From: Desulfosarcina ovata subsp. ovata
GTDB taxonomy: Bacteria; Desulfobacterota; Desulfobacteria; Desulfobacterales; Desulfosarcinaceae
Reading direction: 5' to 3'
Assembly: GCF_009689005.1 (NCBI RefSeq)
Contig: NZ_AP021879.1
Span: 7,379,501-7,443,500 of the forward strand
Length of the DNA: 64,000 bases
Below, one piece after another: positions 9,018 to 16,560 of the stretch (the first letter of the stretch is position 1; each line of letters opens with the position of its first letter). The translations under genes and the position numbers were made by a program. The notes under the pieces were generated by a model. The model searched no databases. It worked only from the letters and a program-made list of their open reading frames with translations, and was not told the origin of the DNA.

Positions 9018-10040
9018 ATGAAATTTGAGGCGATTAAAAAAGAGACGGTCATGCTGATGCCACAAAAGGAGCCGGCACTGCAGCGTACGCCCAGTGAAAT
9101 CCGGATTGATCCCCTTACCGGACGAACGGCCCGGATCTGCCACTTCATGAAGCTTGCATGGGAGAAACCCGATTTTGAAACCCTTGTGGCCGGAACCGAT
9201 GCCTGGTGCCCGTTTTGCGGTGAGAAAGTTCATCAGTTGACGCCTTGCTTTCCCGAGGACCTGATTGCCGAAGGGCGCATGCAAAAAGGCGATATGGTTA
9301 TTTTTCCCAACATGGCGCCCTACGACAGCATTGGTGCGGTGGCGATTTTTGGTGCCCGTCACTATATCCCCATGACCGAATTCACACCGTCACATATGGC
9401 CTCGGCGTTTGGTTTTACCCTCGATTTTTTCCGGCGTGTGGCAGCCTCCGGCCATCCCGAGTCGGTCTACCACATTGTCAACTGGAACTACATGCCGCCA
9501 GCCGGCAGCTCGTTGATCCATCCCCACCTGCAGGTTTTTTCCAGTTCATCGGCCCCCTACCTGATGCAACTGGAACTGGATGCATCCCGGCGCTACTTTG
9601 AGCAAAACCAATCGACGTTTTGGGACGATCTGGTCGCTGCCGAGAAGGCCGGCGGGGAGCGTTACCTGAAACAGATCGGCCGCACCCACTGGATGACGGC
9701 GTATGCGCCCATGGGGGTTGCCGGTGATGTGCTTGCCGTGGTCGAGGACGCCCGCTGCACCCTGGACCTGACCGAGCCGGACCTGATCGACCTGGCGACA
9801 GGCCTGTCCTGTGTTATGGCCGAATATGACAAAATGGGGATTTACAGCTTTAACATGAATTTTTTCACCGGCACCGCTGCCGATGGACATTTCCGGTTTC
9901 ATCTGCTGTTTTCACCGCGTACGTTTTTCAGCCAGGCCCTGGGTACACCCGATGTGGGCGCCTTGCGCAACCTTTTCAACGAAACCGTCTGCATGGCCTA
10001 TCCGGAAGAGATCAACACGATGCTCAAGGCCGCTTTCTGA
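9018..10040 (+). CDS. GalT-like HIT-superfamily nucleotidyltransferase
   Basis: 340 residues with GAGGAG upstream of the ATG. Features of the galactose-1-phosphate uridylyltransferase family are a zinc-type CPFC pair at Cys64/Cys67 followed by the TP turn, and the histidine-triad HPHLQ at 168-172, where the second His would carry the nucleotidyl intermediate. GalT swaps UMP between UDP-glucose and a hexose 1-phosphate. No Leloir-pathway neighbours (galK, galE) are present, and related proteins include ADP-sulfurylase/phosphorylase-type enzymes, so the real sugar or nucleotide substrate is unknown. It stands alone between a terminator and a MITE-like insertion. Confidence 0.78.
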   Translation: MKFEAIKKETVMLMPQKEPALQRTPSEIRIDPLTGRTARICHFMKLAWEKPDFETLVAGTDAWCPFCGEKVHQLTPCFPEDLIAEGRMQKGDMVIFPNMAPYDSIGAVAIFGARHYIPMTEFTPSHMASAFGFTLDFFRRVAASGHPESVYHIVNWNYMPPAGSSLIHPHLQVFSSSSAPYLMQLELDASRRYFEQNQSTFWDDLVAAEKAGGERYLKQIGRTHWMTAYAPMGVAGDVLAVVEDARCTLDLTEPDLIDLATGLSCVMAEYDKMGIYSFNMNFFTGTAADGHFRFHLLFSPRTFFSQALGTPDVGALRNLFNETVCMAYPEEINTMLKAAF

Positions 10041-10107
10041 TGCTTTTGGAGCGTCAGCGATTCTTTTCAATGGCCGGGATTTGTGGTATTTACCCCATGG
10101 TGGAAAA

Positions 10108-10246
10108 TCAATTCATGATGGCCTCGTAAAGAGCCTGAGATCAAGGCTTGCGAATCCTGAGGAATGAGGCGTACTGATCGTACTCCGCAGTGACGAAGGA
10201 TACGCGTAACGCCGATATCGGACTTTTTACGAATCCGTCAATTCAT
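10108..10246. repeat. MITE-like element with terminal inverted repeats and target-site duplication
   Basis: A 123-base element (10117-10239) with 26-base imperfect terminal inverted repeats. The left end starts GATGGCCTCGTAAAGAG and the right end, read in reverse complement, starts GACGGATTCGTAAAAAG; about 19 of 26 positions match. The element is flanked on both sides by the same 7 bases, AATTCAT (10110-10116 and 10240-10246), as expected for a target-site duplication; with two more matching bases the direct repeat reads TCAATTCAT. It has no coding capacity. It ends about 20 bases before the mtnA start, immediately ahead of its ribosome-binding site, so it may supply or disturb mtnA transcription signals. 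Coordinates include the duplications. Confidence 0.75.
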
Positions 10247-10258
10247 AAGGATTACACG

Positions 10259-11362
10259 ATGAACGTCGATGGCAAACAAGTCCGTCCCATTTGGCTGGGC
10301 GAAGACGGCGTTACTGTCAAAGTGATCGATCAGCGCCAATTGCCCCACTGTTTTGTGGTGGCCGATTTGATAACCGTGGACCAGGTCATCGAGGCCATCC
10401 AGGAAATGTTTGTCCGTGGTGCGCCGCTCATTGGCGTGACCGGTGCCTACGGGGTGATGCTCGCCGCGATTGCCGCTCAGACCACTGCCGATCCGCTGAA
10501 GACGATCCAGGCGGAGTGCGACCGGATCCGGGCGGCTCGCCCCACGGCGGTGAACCTGGCCTGGGGGGTGGACCGGGTGTTCCAGCGGGTACTGGCCGCC
10601 GGGTCGGATGCGGAGCGAATTGAGGCGGCCCGTAGCGAGGCCGCTGCGATTGCCGAACTGGAGGCCGAGAATTGCCGCCTGATCGGGGAGCATGGCGCCA
10701 GGCTGATCCAGGCGATCAGCCACGGGAAACGCGGTGATACGGTGAATATCCTGACCCATTGCAATGCCGGCTGGCTGGCCTGTATCGAGTACGGCACGGC
10801 CACGGCCCCCATTTACGAAGCCCATCATCGCGGAATCGATGTGCATGTGTGGGTGGACGAAACCCGGCCCCTGAACCAGGGGGCACGGCTGACGGCCTGG
10901 GAAATGGGCAAACACGGGGTGCCCCATACCGTGATTACGGACAACGCCGGTGGCCATCTGATGCAGCACGGCCGGGTGGACATGGTGATCGTGGGCACCG
11001 ACCGTTCCACCCACACCGGCGATGTGGCCAACAAAATCGGCACCTATCTCAAAGCCCTGGCGGCCCGGGACAACGGCATCCCTTTTTATGTGGCGCTGCC
11101 GTCTTCCACTTTCGACTGGGCCATGACCGACGGCGTGAAAGAGATTCCCATCGAGGAGCGCAATCCGGATGAAGTGCGTTATATCCAGGGCCTGGCCGGC
11201 GGAAAGCTGGTCAAGGTCTTGGTCCCGCCGGAAGCGAGTCCGGCCGCGGATTTTGCTTTTGACGTGACGCCGGCGCGGCTGGTGACCGGTTTTATCACCG
11301 AAAGGGGCATCTGCGGCGCCAGCCGGACGGAGATTCATCAACTTTTTCCCGAGCACGATTAA
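10259..11362 (+). CDS. mtnA: S-methyl-5-thioribose-1-phosphate isomerase
   Basis: 367 residues of the eIF2B-alpha/MtnA fold. MtnA converts methylthioribose 1-phosphate to methylthioribulose 1-phosphate in methionine salvage. Visible hallmarks are the RGAPLIGVTGAYG substrate loop, the catalytic Cys in THCNAGWLA, and the GTDRSTHTGDVANKIGTY motif holding the catalytic Asp. The ATG at 10259 follows AAGGA directly after the MITE-like insertion; an upstream in-frame start at 10190 would lie inside the repeat and is rejected. The stop overlaps the next gene's start (TAATG). The family also includes ribose-1,5-bisphosphate isomerases, so salvage of another pentose phosphate is a lesser alternative. 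Confidence 0.92.
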   Translation: MNVDGKQVRPIWLGEDGVTVKVIDQRQLPHCFVVADLITVDQVIEAIQEMFVRGAPLIGVTGAYGVMLAAIAAQTTADPLKTIQAECDRIRAARPTAVNLAWGVDRVFQRVLAAGSDAERIEAARSEAAAIAELEAENCRLIGEHGARLIQAISHGKRGDTVNILTHCNAGWLACIEYGTATAPIYEAHHRGIDVHVWVDETRPLNQGARLTAWEMGKHGVPHTVITDNAGGHLMQHGRVDMVIVGTDRSTHTGDVANKIGTYLKALAARDNGIPFYVALPSSTFDWAMTDGVKEIPIEERNPDEVRYIQGLAGGKLVKVLVPPEASPAADFAFDVTPARLVTGFITERGICGASRTEIHQLFPEHD

Positions 11363-11868
11363 TGCTTGAATCACCTGTGAAACCGACTATGCTGTCTGAT
11401 CTTGAAAAGCGCGTGATATCCGCCATTCAGGGGGATATCCCCATTGTATCCCGCCCTTACCAGGCGCTTGCCGAAGCGATCGGTATTCCTGAGGCGACTT
11501 TTATCGCTGTCCTCCAGGGGCTGACCGACCGGGGTGTGATCCGTCGCTTCGGTGCCACCCTGCGCCACCAGAAATCCGGCTACCAGGCCAATGCCATGAC
11601 TGCCTGGCAGGTTCCCGAAGATCGCATTGAGGCGGTGGGCAAGATCATGGCCTCTTTCCGCGCCGTCTCCCACTGCTACCGCCGTGACCCGGCCGAAGAC
11701 TGGCCGTACAATCTCTACACCATGATTCACGGCAAAAGCGAGGACGACTGCCGCGCCACGGCCCGTGAGATCGCTGATAAATCCGGTGTGGATACCTATC
11801 AGTTGCTCTTCAGCCGCCGCGAACTGAAGAAGATTTCGATGACCTACTTTCCGGATGCGGCATCGTGA
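11362..11868 (+). CDS. ahbB: Siroheme decarboxylase subunit, AhbB-type (Lrp/AsnC fold)
   Basis: 168 residues with an N-terminal winged helix (LSDLEKRVISAIQGDIPIV) and a C-terminal ferredoxin-like domain. The combination RRFGATLRHQKSGY and SHCYRRDPAEDWPYNLYTMI is diagnostic of AhbA/AhbB, which decarboxylate siroheme to didecarboxysiroheme in the alternative heme pathway of sulfate reducers and archaea. The CYRRD...WPYNLYTM form fits AhbB rather than AhbA. It is translationally coupled to mtnA (TAATG) and followed by a radical SAM gene, though that one does not look like AhbC or AhbD. The partner subunit is not in the window. Older annotation would call it an AsnC-family regulator. Confidence 0.85.
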   Translation: MLESPVKPTMLSDLEKRVISAIQGDIPIVSRPYQALAEAIGIPEATFIAVLQGLTDRGVIRRFGATLRHQKSGYQANAMTAWQVPEDRIEAVGKIMASFRAVSHCYRRDPAEDWPYNLYTMIHGKSEDDCRATAREIADKSGVDTYQLLFSRRELKKISMTYFPDAAS

Positions 11869-11893
11869 CAGCGCAGATGTTACGAACAATTCA

Positions 11894-13246
11894 ATGACGT
11901 CCACCGCTACCACCGTCCCCCACATCCTCCTGGTCAATCCCTGGATTCACGATTTTGCAGCCTACGATTTCTGGGCCGCACCACTGGGACTGTTGACCTT
12001 GGGGGGCATTCTGCGCGACCATGGGGCACGGATCTCATTTGTGGATTGCCTGGACCGTTTCCATCCCCTGCAGGCCGCGCTTCCTTTGGTTGACAAGCGC
12101 TGCGGCCGCGGACCCTATATTAAGACGACCATCCCCAAACCACCGGGGCTGGCCGACATTCCGCGTAATTACTGTCGCTACGGAGTCCCTCCCGAATGGT
12201 TGCGCCATGACCTGGCCGTCCTGCCGCCGCCGGATCTGGTGCTGGTCACATCCCTGATGACCTACTGGTATCCGGGGGTTCGTGAAACCATTGCAGTGAT
12301 CAAATCGGTGTTTTCCGACGTGCCGGTGGTACTGGGCGGCATCTATGCCACCTTATGCGCCGAGCACGCCGAAAGGCATTGTGGGGCCGATCATGTGATC
12401 AGCGGGCCGGGAGAGGCGGCGATCCTGCCGATGGTGGCCCGGCTGACCGGATGGCGCCCCACGCCACGCCACGATCCGACGGATCTGGATACTCTGCCGC
12501 TGCCCGCTCTGGATCTGACCCGTCGCCTGGTCCATGTGCCGCTGCTGACGTCCCGGGGGTGTCCGTTTCAGTGTGCCTACTGCGCGTCCCATCGGTTGCA
12601 GCCCCGCATGATGCGCCGCAGCCCGACATCGGTGGTGGCGGAGATCGTTCACTGGCACCGCGACCATGGGGTCAAGGATTTTGCCTTTTACGACGATGCC
12701 CTGCTGGTGGATGCCGACCGGCATATTGTTCCGCTGCTCGAAGGGGTGATCGAGGCAGGCATCACGGTCCGGTTTCACACGCCCAACGCCTTGCACATCC
12801 GCAATATTACCCGGCCTTTGGCTATCCTGATGCGGCGGGCCGGATTCCACACGATCCGCCTGGGCCTGGAAACCACCGCCTTCGAGCGGCGCCAAAGCAT
12901 GGACCGCAAGGTGACCGAGGAGGAATTTTTGCGTGCGCTGAACCATCTGAAAGCGGCCGGTTTTGCTGCCGATCAAGTGGGGGCCTACCTGCTGGCCGGT
13001 CTTCCGGGGCAGGATGTTGCCGCTGTCGAGTCATCCATCGCCGTGGTCAAGGCGGCTGGTATCACGCCGGTGATCGCGCACTATACGCCGATTCCCCACA
13101 CGCCCATGTGGGAGGCGGCCGTAGAGGCCTCGCGCTATGATCTGGCCGCCGATCCCATCTACACCAATAACGCCATTTTCCCCTGCCGCAGCGAGACCTT
13201 CTCCTGGGAGGTGCTCACCCGGCTGAAGACTCTGGCAAGGGCTTGA
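11894..13246 (+). CDS. B12-binding-domain radical SAM protein
   Basis: About 450 residues. The N-terminal half is a cobalamin-binding-like Rossmann domain (HILLVNPWIHDFAAYDFWAA, then VVLGGIYATL), and the radical SAM core has the CxxxCxxC cluster site CPFQCAYC followed by conserved ETT and GLPGQ elements. Such enzymes use a 4Fe-4S cluster, SAM and usually cobalamin for methylation or rearrangement. Its position right behind ahbB suggests a link to tetrapyrrole or methionine chemistry, but this is only context. The start is uncertain: ATG 11894 is used; an ATG at 11855 would overlap ahbB by 14 bases, and neither has a clear ribosome-binding site. Confidence 0.85.
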   Translation: MTSTATTVPHILLVNPWIHDFAAYDFWAAPLGLLTLGGILRDHGARISFVDCLDRFHPLQAALPLVDKRCGRGPYIKTTIPKPPGLADIPRNYCRYGVPPEWLRHDLAVLPPPDLVLVTSLMTYWYPGVRETIAVIKSVFSDVPVVLGGIYATLCAEHAERHCGADHVISGPGEAAILPMVARLTGWRPTPRHDPTDLDTLPLPALDLTRRLVHVPLLTSRGCPFQCAYCASHRLQPRMMRRSPTSVVAEIVHWHRDHGVKDFAFYDDALLVDADRHIVPLLEGVIEAGITVRFHTPNALHIRNITRPLAILMRRAGFHTIRLGLETTAFERRQSMDRKVTEEEFLRALNHLKAAGFAADQVGAYLLAGLPGQDVAAVESSIAVVKAAGITPVIAHYTPIPHTPMWEAAVEASRYDLAADPIYTNNAIFPCRSETFSWEVLTRLKTLARA

Positions 13247-13250
13247 CGGC

Positions 13251-13547
13251 ACCGCAGGTGACGGTTTTTATCCATATGGCAACGGCACCCAGCATCTGTT
13301 CGAACGCGATCCGGCGGTTTACTTCTTCTCTTCCCAACAGTATCCCCATTACCCCTGGACCGGTCATCTGACCGAAACGGGATTGGGGCCGGTTCCTGCT
13401 TTGTATCTGCTTCTCCGTCCAAAAGAGCCCCATGAGCCTGGCCCTGGTTCCAATGATGCTATGCTGATATTGCTGGCCCTGCTGATGGCTCGCAGATACG
13501 GCTGGCTGTTGTGGCAGTGGCATCTCAGTGTGATTCCCGATGGATAA
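13251..13547 (+). pseudogene. Decayed histone-deacetylase-family fragment
   Basis: An open but startless frame behind the radical SAM gene encodes GNGTQHLFERDPAVYFFSS, then QQYPHYPWTGHLTETGLGP, which follows the HDAC/AcuC/acetylpolyamine-deacetylase core (consensus H-H-G-N-G-T-Q...F, then S-x-H-Q-Y-P-Y-P-G-T-G, then E-x-G-x-G). The residues just before GNGTQ, which should be D-V-H-H and bind zinc, read GFYPY, and a one-base shift appears to separate them from the rest. After residue 45 the similarity fades to an unrelated hydrophobic tail and a stop. There is no start codon, no N-terminal half and no C-terminal catalytic part, so this is a relic. The identification rests on motif reading; a profile search would settle it. 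Confidence 0.6.
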
Positions 13548-13635
13548 ATGTTGAAATAGCCGCTGATGTGAATTAGAAATGGTTGTTCCCAATGAGACCA
13601 CCTCTGACATACGATTACGCGACCTTTGACGGTCG

Positions 13636-14226
13636 ATGGATGGGTTGATGCCGGTACTGACACCCCTGATCGACGATTATGGACGGTTCGAAAAACAGGT
13701 CAGGCATTTTACCGAGAAGTTGTGCGGCCCTTTTTGTTCCCGGTGCGGTAAGGTCTGTTGCCGGGCGCACTTTTGCGATGAAACCCGCCAGAGCCCGTTT
13801 CTGGCGCGGGTTGCCGCTATGTTTTCGCCGGAATCGACCTTCAGCCTGACCCACGGCTGGCTGGCGGCCACCGGATGCAGTCTGGTTGCGGGACGGCCGC
13901 CGGTCTGTTATGAGTTCCTATGCCATGATATCAACGATGCCCTGGGCGATGACCCGGATTGCCGGCATGCACTGCTGACCCTGAGTATGCTGATGACCCA
14001 TGTGGGCCGACGGGCCATCGGCGGTCGTCACCTGGTGGAGGCCACCCGCCCGGCAGACCTGCAACGGCTCCGGCCGGATCGGTTCATGGCCCGTCTTGAT
14101 GAAGCCCGGGCAGCGTTGACCGCGGCGTCAGAGGTTTTCAGCGGCCATCGGACCGCCGCCGGCCGTCAGGCGATGACCCGTATCGTACTTCCCCCCTTAC
14201 AGCGATCAAGGAGACGGATGAGATGA
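13636..14226 (+). CDS. Conserved Cys-rich hypothetical protein
   Basis: 196 residues, unrecognised. The N-terminal third carries a dense cysteine cluster, CGPFCSRCGKVCCRAHFC (residues about 30-47), and two further cysteines in PPVCYEFLCHD, suggesting a metal or Fe-S site. The C-terminal part is helical and arginine-rich. Either ATG at 13636 or 13648 could start it; ribosome-binding sites are weak. The stop overlaps the next gene's start (ATGA), so the pair is translationally coupled. It shares a Cys-rich style with the gene at 19062-19901 but no clear alignment. No function is proposed. Confidence 0.7.
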   Translation: MDGLMPVLTPLIDDYGRFEKQVRHFTEKLCGPFCSRCGKVCCRAHFCDETRQSPFLARVAAMFSPESTFSLTHGWLAATGCSLVAGRPPVCYEFLCHDINDALGDDPDCRHALLTLSMLMTHVGRRAIGGRHLVEATRPADLQRLRPDRFMARLDEARAALTAASEVFSGHRTAAGRQAMTRIVLPPLQRSRRRMR

Positions 14227-15128
14227 ATTCCATGAGCAAGACCCTTGCGACGGTAACGGTTGTTTTTATTCTGGTTGTCGGCGGTCTGGTTGCCTATGTG
14301 ACGATCAACCGCTGGCACGAAAGCGAGATGGATCGGGGGCGCAAGCAAGCTCAAGACGAATGCCTCGAAGTGATTCACAAAATGGAGGACGATCTTGCCG
14401 ACTTGCAGGCCCAGCTGGAGACCGAACGCCAGATCCGTCCGGGGGAGGAGGATTTCCCCACGGTTTTCGGCACCCCGACCCTGGGTTATGCGGCCGATGA
14501 CCAGCCGGCCGACTGCGCCAAGGTGGAAGGGCAGTTGAACGCGTTTTTCAACTATCTGGACAGCCGTCCCTACCTGGCGTCCAAGAATATCGATGGTGGC
14601 AGCGCCGGTTTCTTACGGACCTGCGCGACCTTGCTGGTGGCCGATCCGCCGGTCAACATTGCCGAGTTGAACAACCTGTTCCGCCTGGTGAAGAATGTGA
14701 CCCATTTCTACCGCGTCCTGGGCAAAGACCGGTTGCTGCTGGCCAAGGAAATCCTGACGGCCGAGGAGCGGATCATCGAACCGGCCCTGGCCGTCGTGTA
14801 CGCCCGTCTGGTGGAGTGCGGGAAACCGCTGCCCGGCGATGCGCAGCCGATCTCCATCGAACGGGTTTACGATTACGCCGGCTACTTTCTCAATACCCTG
14901 GGAGGCCGCAGTTATCTGCTGCGCCGTGAATCCAAACTGCGCATGCTGGTGAACTACTACGCCATTTTGATCATCGACCGGGCCAACGACGAAAAGTTTA
15001 ACCAGTACGGTATCGATTTGCGCCCATACATCGACTACCTGTTTTATGACGTTTCCAACCAGAAAGGACTGAGTTACCGGGAACGCTACCTGACCCGCCT
15101 GACCGCCCTCAGGGACAAATACATGTAA
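14223..15128 (+). CDS. Single-span membrane protein with coiled coil, unknown function
   Basis: 301 residues. One transmembrane helix near the N-terminus (about 8-28, TLATVTVVFILVVGGLVAYV) is followed by a charged coiled coil (about 38-72, with ECLEVIHKMEDDLADLQAQL) and a soluble helical domain. The orientation would place most of the protein outside the cytoplasm. It starts inside the stop of the preceding Cys-rich gene (ATGA), so the two products probably work together. No known domain is evident. Confidence 0.75.
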   Translation: MNSMSKTLATVTVVFILVVGGLVAYVTINRWHESEMDRGRKQAQDECLEVIHKMEDDLADLQAQLETERQIRPGEEDFPTVFGTPTLGYAADDQPADCAKVEGQLNAFFNYLDSRPYLASKNIDGGSAGFLRTCATLLVADPPVNIAELNNLFRLVKNVTHFYRVLGKDRLLLAKEILTAEERIIEPALAVVYARLVECGKPLPGDAQPISIERVYDYAGYFLNTLGGRSYLLRRESKLRMLVNYYAILIIDRANDEKFNQYGIDLRPYIDYLFYDVSNQKGLSYRERYLTRLTALRDKYM

Positions 15129-15234
15129 AAGTTTTGTCATACCCTTTTTCCTGCTTGTGGATGACGCCGTTCACGGCTATGGATACACCGCCGTTTGATT
15201 GCCTCTTTTTTTCTGTGACCCAATAAGGAACTGT

Positions 15235-16326
15235 ATGACGGTGCGATTCATGAAAATGCCTGAACTGAAAATTGGTCATTTGATCAGTCGGTTGCCTATT
15301 GTCCAGGGTGGAATGGGGGTCGGTATCTCCATGTCCGGCCTGGCTTCCGCCGTGGCCAATGCCGGTGGGATCGGTGTGATTGCCGGTGCCATGGCCGGCA
15401 TTACCGAAAAAGATATCGCGACTAACGGGCTTGAGGCCAACTGCCGGGCGCTTGCACGGGAGATCCGCAAAGCCAAAGAGAAGACCACCGGGATCGTTGG
15501 CGTCAACATCATGGTGGCCTTGACCCATTTTGCTGATATGGTCAAAACTGCCATTGCCGAAAAAGTGGATCTTATTTTCGCCGGTGCCGGTTTACCGCTG
15601 GACCTGCCCGGCTTCCTCAAGAAGGGCGACCGGACACGCCTGGTGCCCATTGTCAGTTCGGGACGCGCTGCCGGCGTCATCTGCAAACGCTGGTACCAGC
15701 GCTACGGCTACCTGCCCGATGCCTTTGTGGTGGAGGGTCCCAAGGCCGGCGGGCACCTGGGCTTCAAGGCCGAGCAACTGGACGACCCGGCCTTCTGCCT
15801 GGAGAATCTGGTCGCTGAAGTGCTGGCAGAAGTGAAAAGCGTCGAGGCCGAGCACGGTGTGCACATTCCGGTGATTGCCGCCGGCGGCGTTTACGACGGT
15901 GCCGATATCCGACGCTTTCTGGAAATGGGGGCCAGTGGGGTGCAGATGGGTACCCGCTTCGTGGCCACCCATGAGTGCGATGCCGATGCGGCTTTCAAAC
16001 AGTCTTACGTGGATGCCCGCAAGGAAGACCTGATGGTGATCAAGAGCCCGGTGGGGCTGCCCGGCCGGGCATTGCGCAACCAGTTTCTGCTGGATGTGGC
16101 CGAGGGATCCCGACGGCCCTTCCGTTGTCCCTACCACTGCATCAAGACCTGCGATCCGGAAAACAGTCCCTATTGCATCGGTATCGCACTGGCCATGGCC
16201 AGGCAGGGCAAACTGAAAAACGGGTTTGCTTTTGCCGGTGCCAACGCCTTCCGGGTGGATAAAATTGTTTCCGTTAAAGAGTTGATGAACTCCCTCGAAT
16301 CCGACTACGATCAAGCCACAGCCTGA
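15235..16326 (+). CDS. Nitronate monooxygenase / 2-nitropropane dioxygenase-like flavoprotein
   Basis: 363 residues of the FMN-binding TIM-barrel family. Visible elements are the N-terminal PIVQGGMGVGIS, the phosphate-binding GGHLG and GVQMGTRF, and the AAGGVYDG loop. Members oxidise alkyl nitronates with FMN and O2, but anaerobe homologues include FabK-type enoyl-ACP reductases and uncharacterised NAD(P)H-dependent oxidoreductases, so the reaction is open. Near the C-terminus four cysteines (CPYHCIKTCDPENSPYC) form a cluster usual in the deltaproteobacterial branch. The ATG at 15235 follows AAGGA; an earlier ATG at 15199 has no ribosome-binding site. Confidence 0.85.
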   Translation: MTVRFMKMPELKIGHLISRLPIVQGGMGVGISMSGLASAVANAGGIGVIAGAMAGITEKDIATNGLEANCRALAREIRKAKEKTTGIVGVNIMVALTHFADMVKTAIAEKVDLIFAGAGLPLDLPGFLKKGDRTRLVPIVSSGRAAGVICKRWYQRYGYLPDAFVVEGPKAGGHLGFKAEQLDDPAFCLENLVAEVLAEVKSVEAEHGVHIPVIAAGGVYDGADIRRFLEMGASGVQMGTRFVATHECDADAAFKQSYVDARKEDLMVIKSPVGLPGRALRNQFLLDVAEGSRRPFRCPYHCIKTCDPENSPYCIGIALAMARQGKLKNGFAFAGANAFRVDKIVSVKELMNSLESDYDQATA

Positions 16327-16349
16327 TTCCCTTTCCGTCGTGTCTCCAG

Positions 16350-16382
16350 ACGCAGCCGCCTTTCCTTCCTTGACGGCTGCGT
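16350..16382. repeat. Perfect 9-bp-stem hairpin after the flavoprotein gene
   Basis: ACGCAGCCG and CGGCTGCGT pair across a 15-base loop, 24 bases after the stop. No T-run follows, so it may be an mRNA-stabilising hairpin or rho-associated end rather than an intrinsic terminator. Confidence 0.5.
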
Positions 16383-16560
16383 GGCCGCCGAATCGACCCG
16401 CTTTCCTGACTGCAACAGCCATGCCCCGACGGTTTCCCACGCGACGTTTCGTTTAAACTCTTTTCACAATACCCCTTTTGGGCGATACTGGTTATACGGT
16501 TGAGTGGCCGACATAGCTGACCGGTCCCGACGCGTTCCCGGTATTTACCAAGGAGGTGGC

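Noticed and set aside
10190..10258. N-terminal extension of MtnA
   Set aside because: It lies within the MITE-like element; the ATG at 10259 has its own ribosome-binding site and matches the family start.
11362..11868. Lrp/AsnC-type transcriptional regulator
   Set aside because: The fold is the same, but the residues are those of siroheme decarboxylase AhbB.
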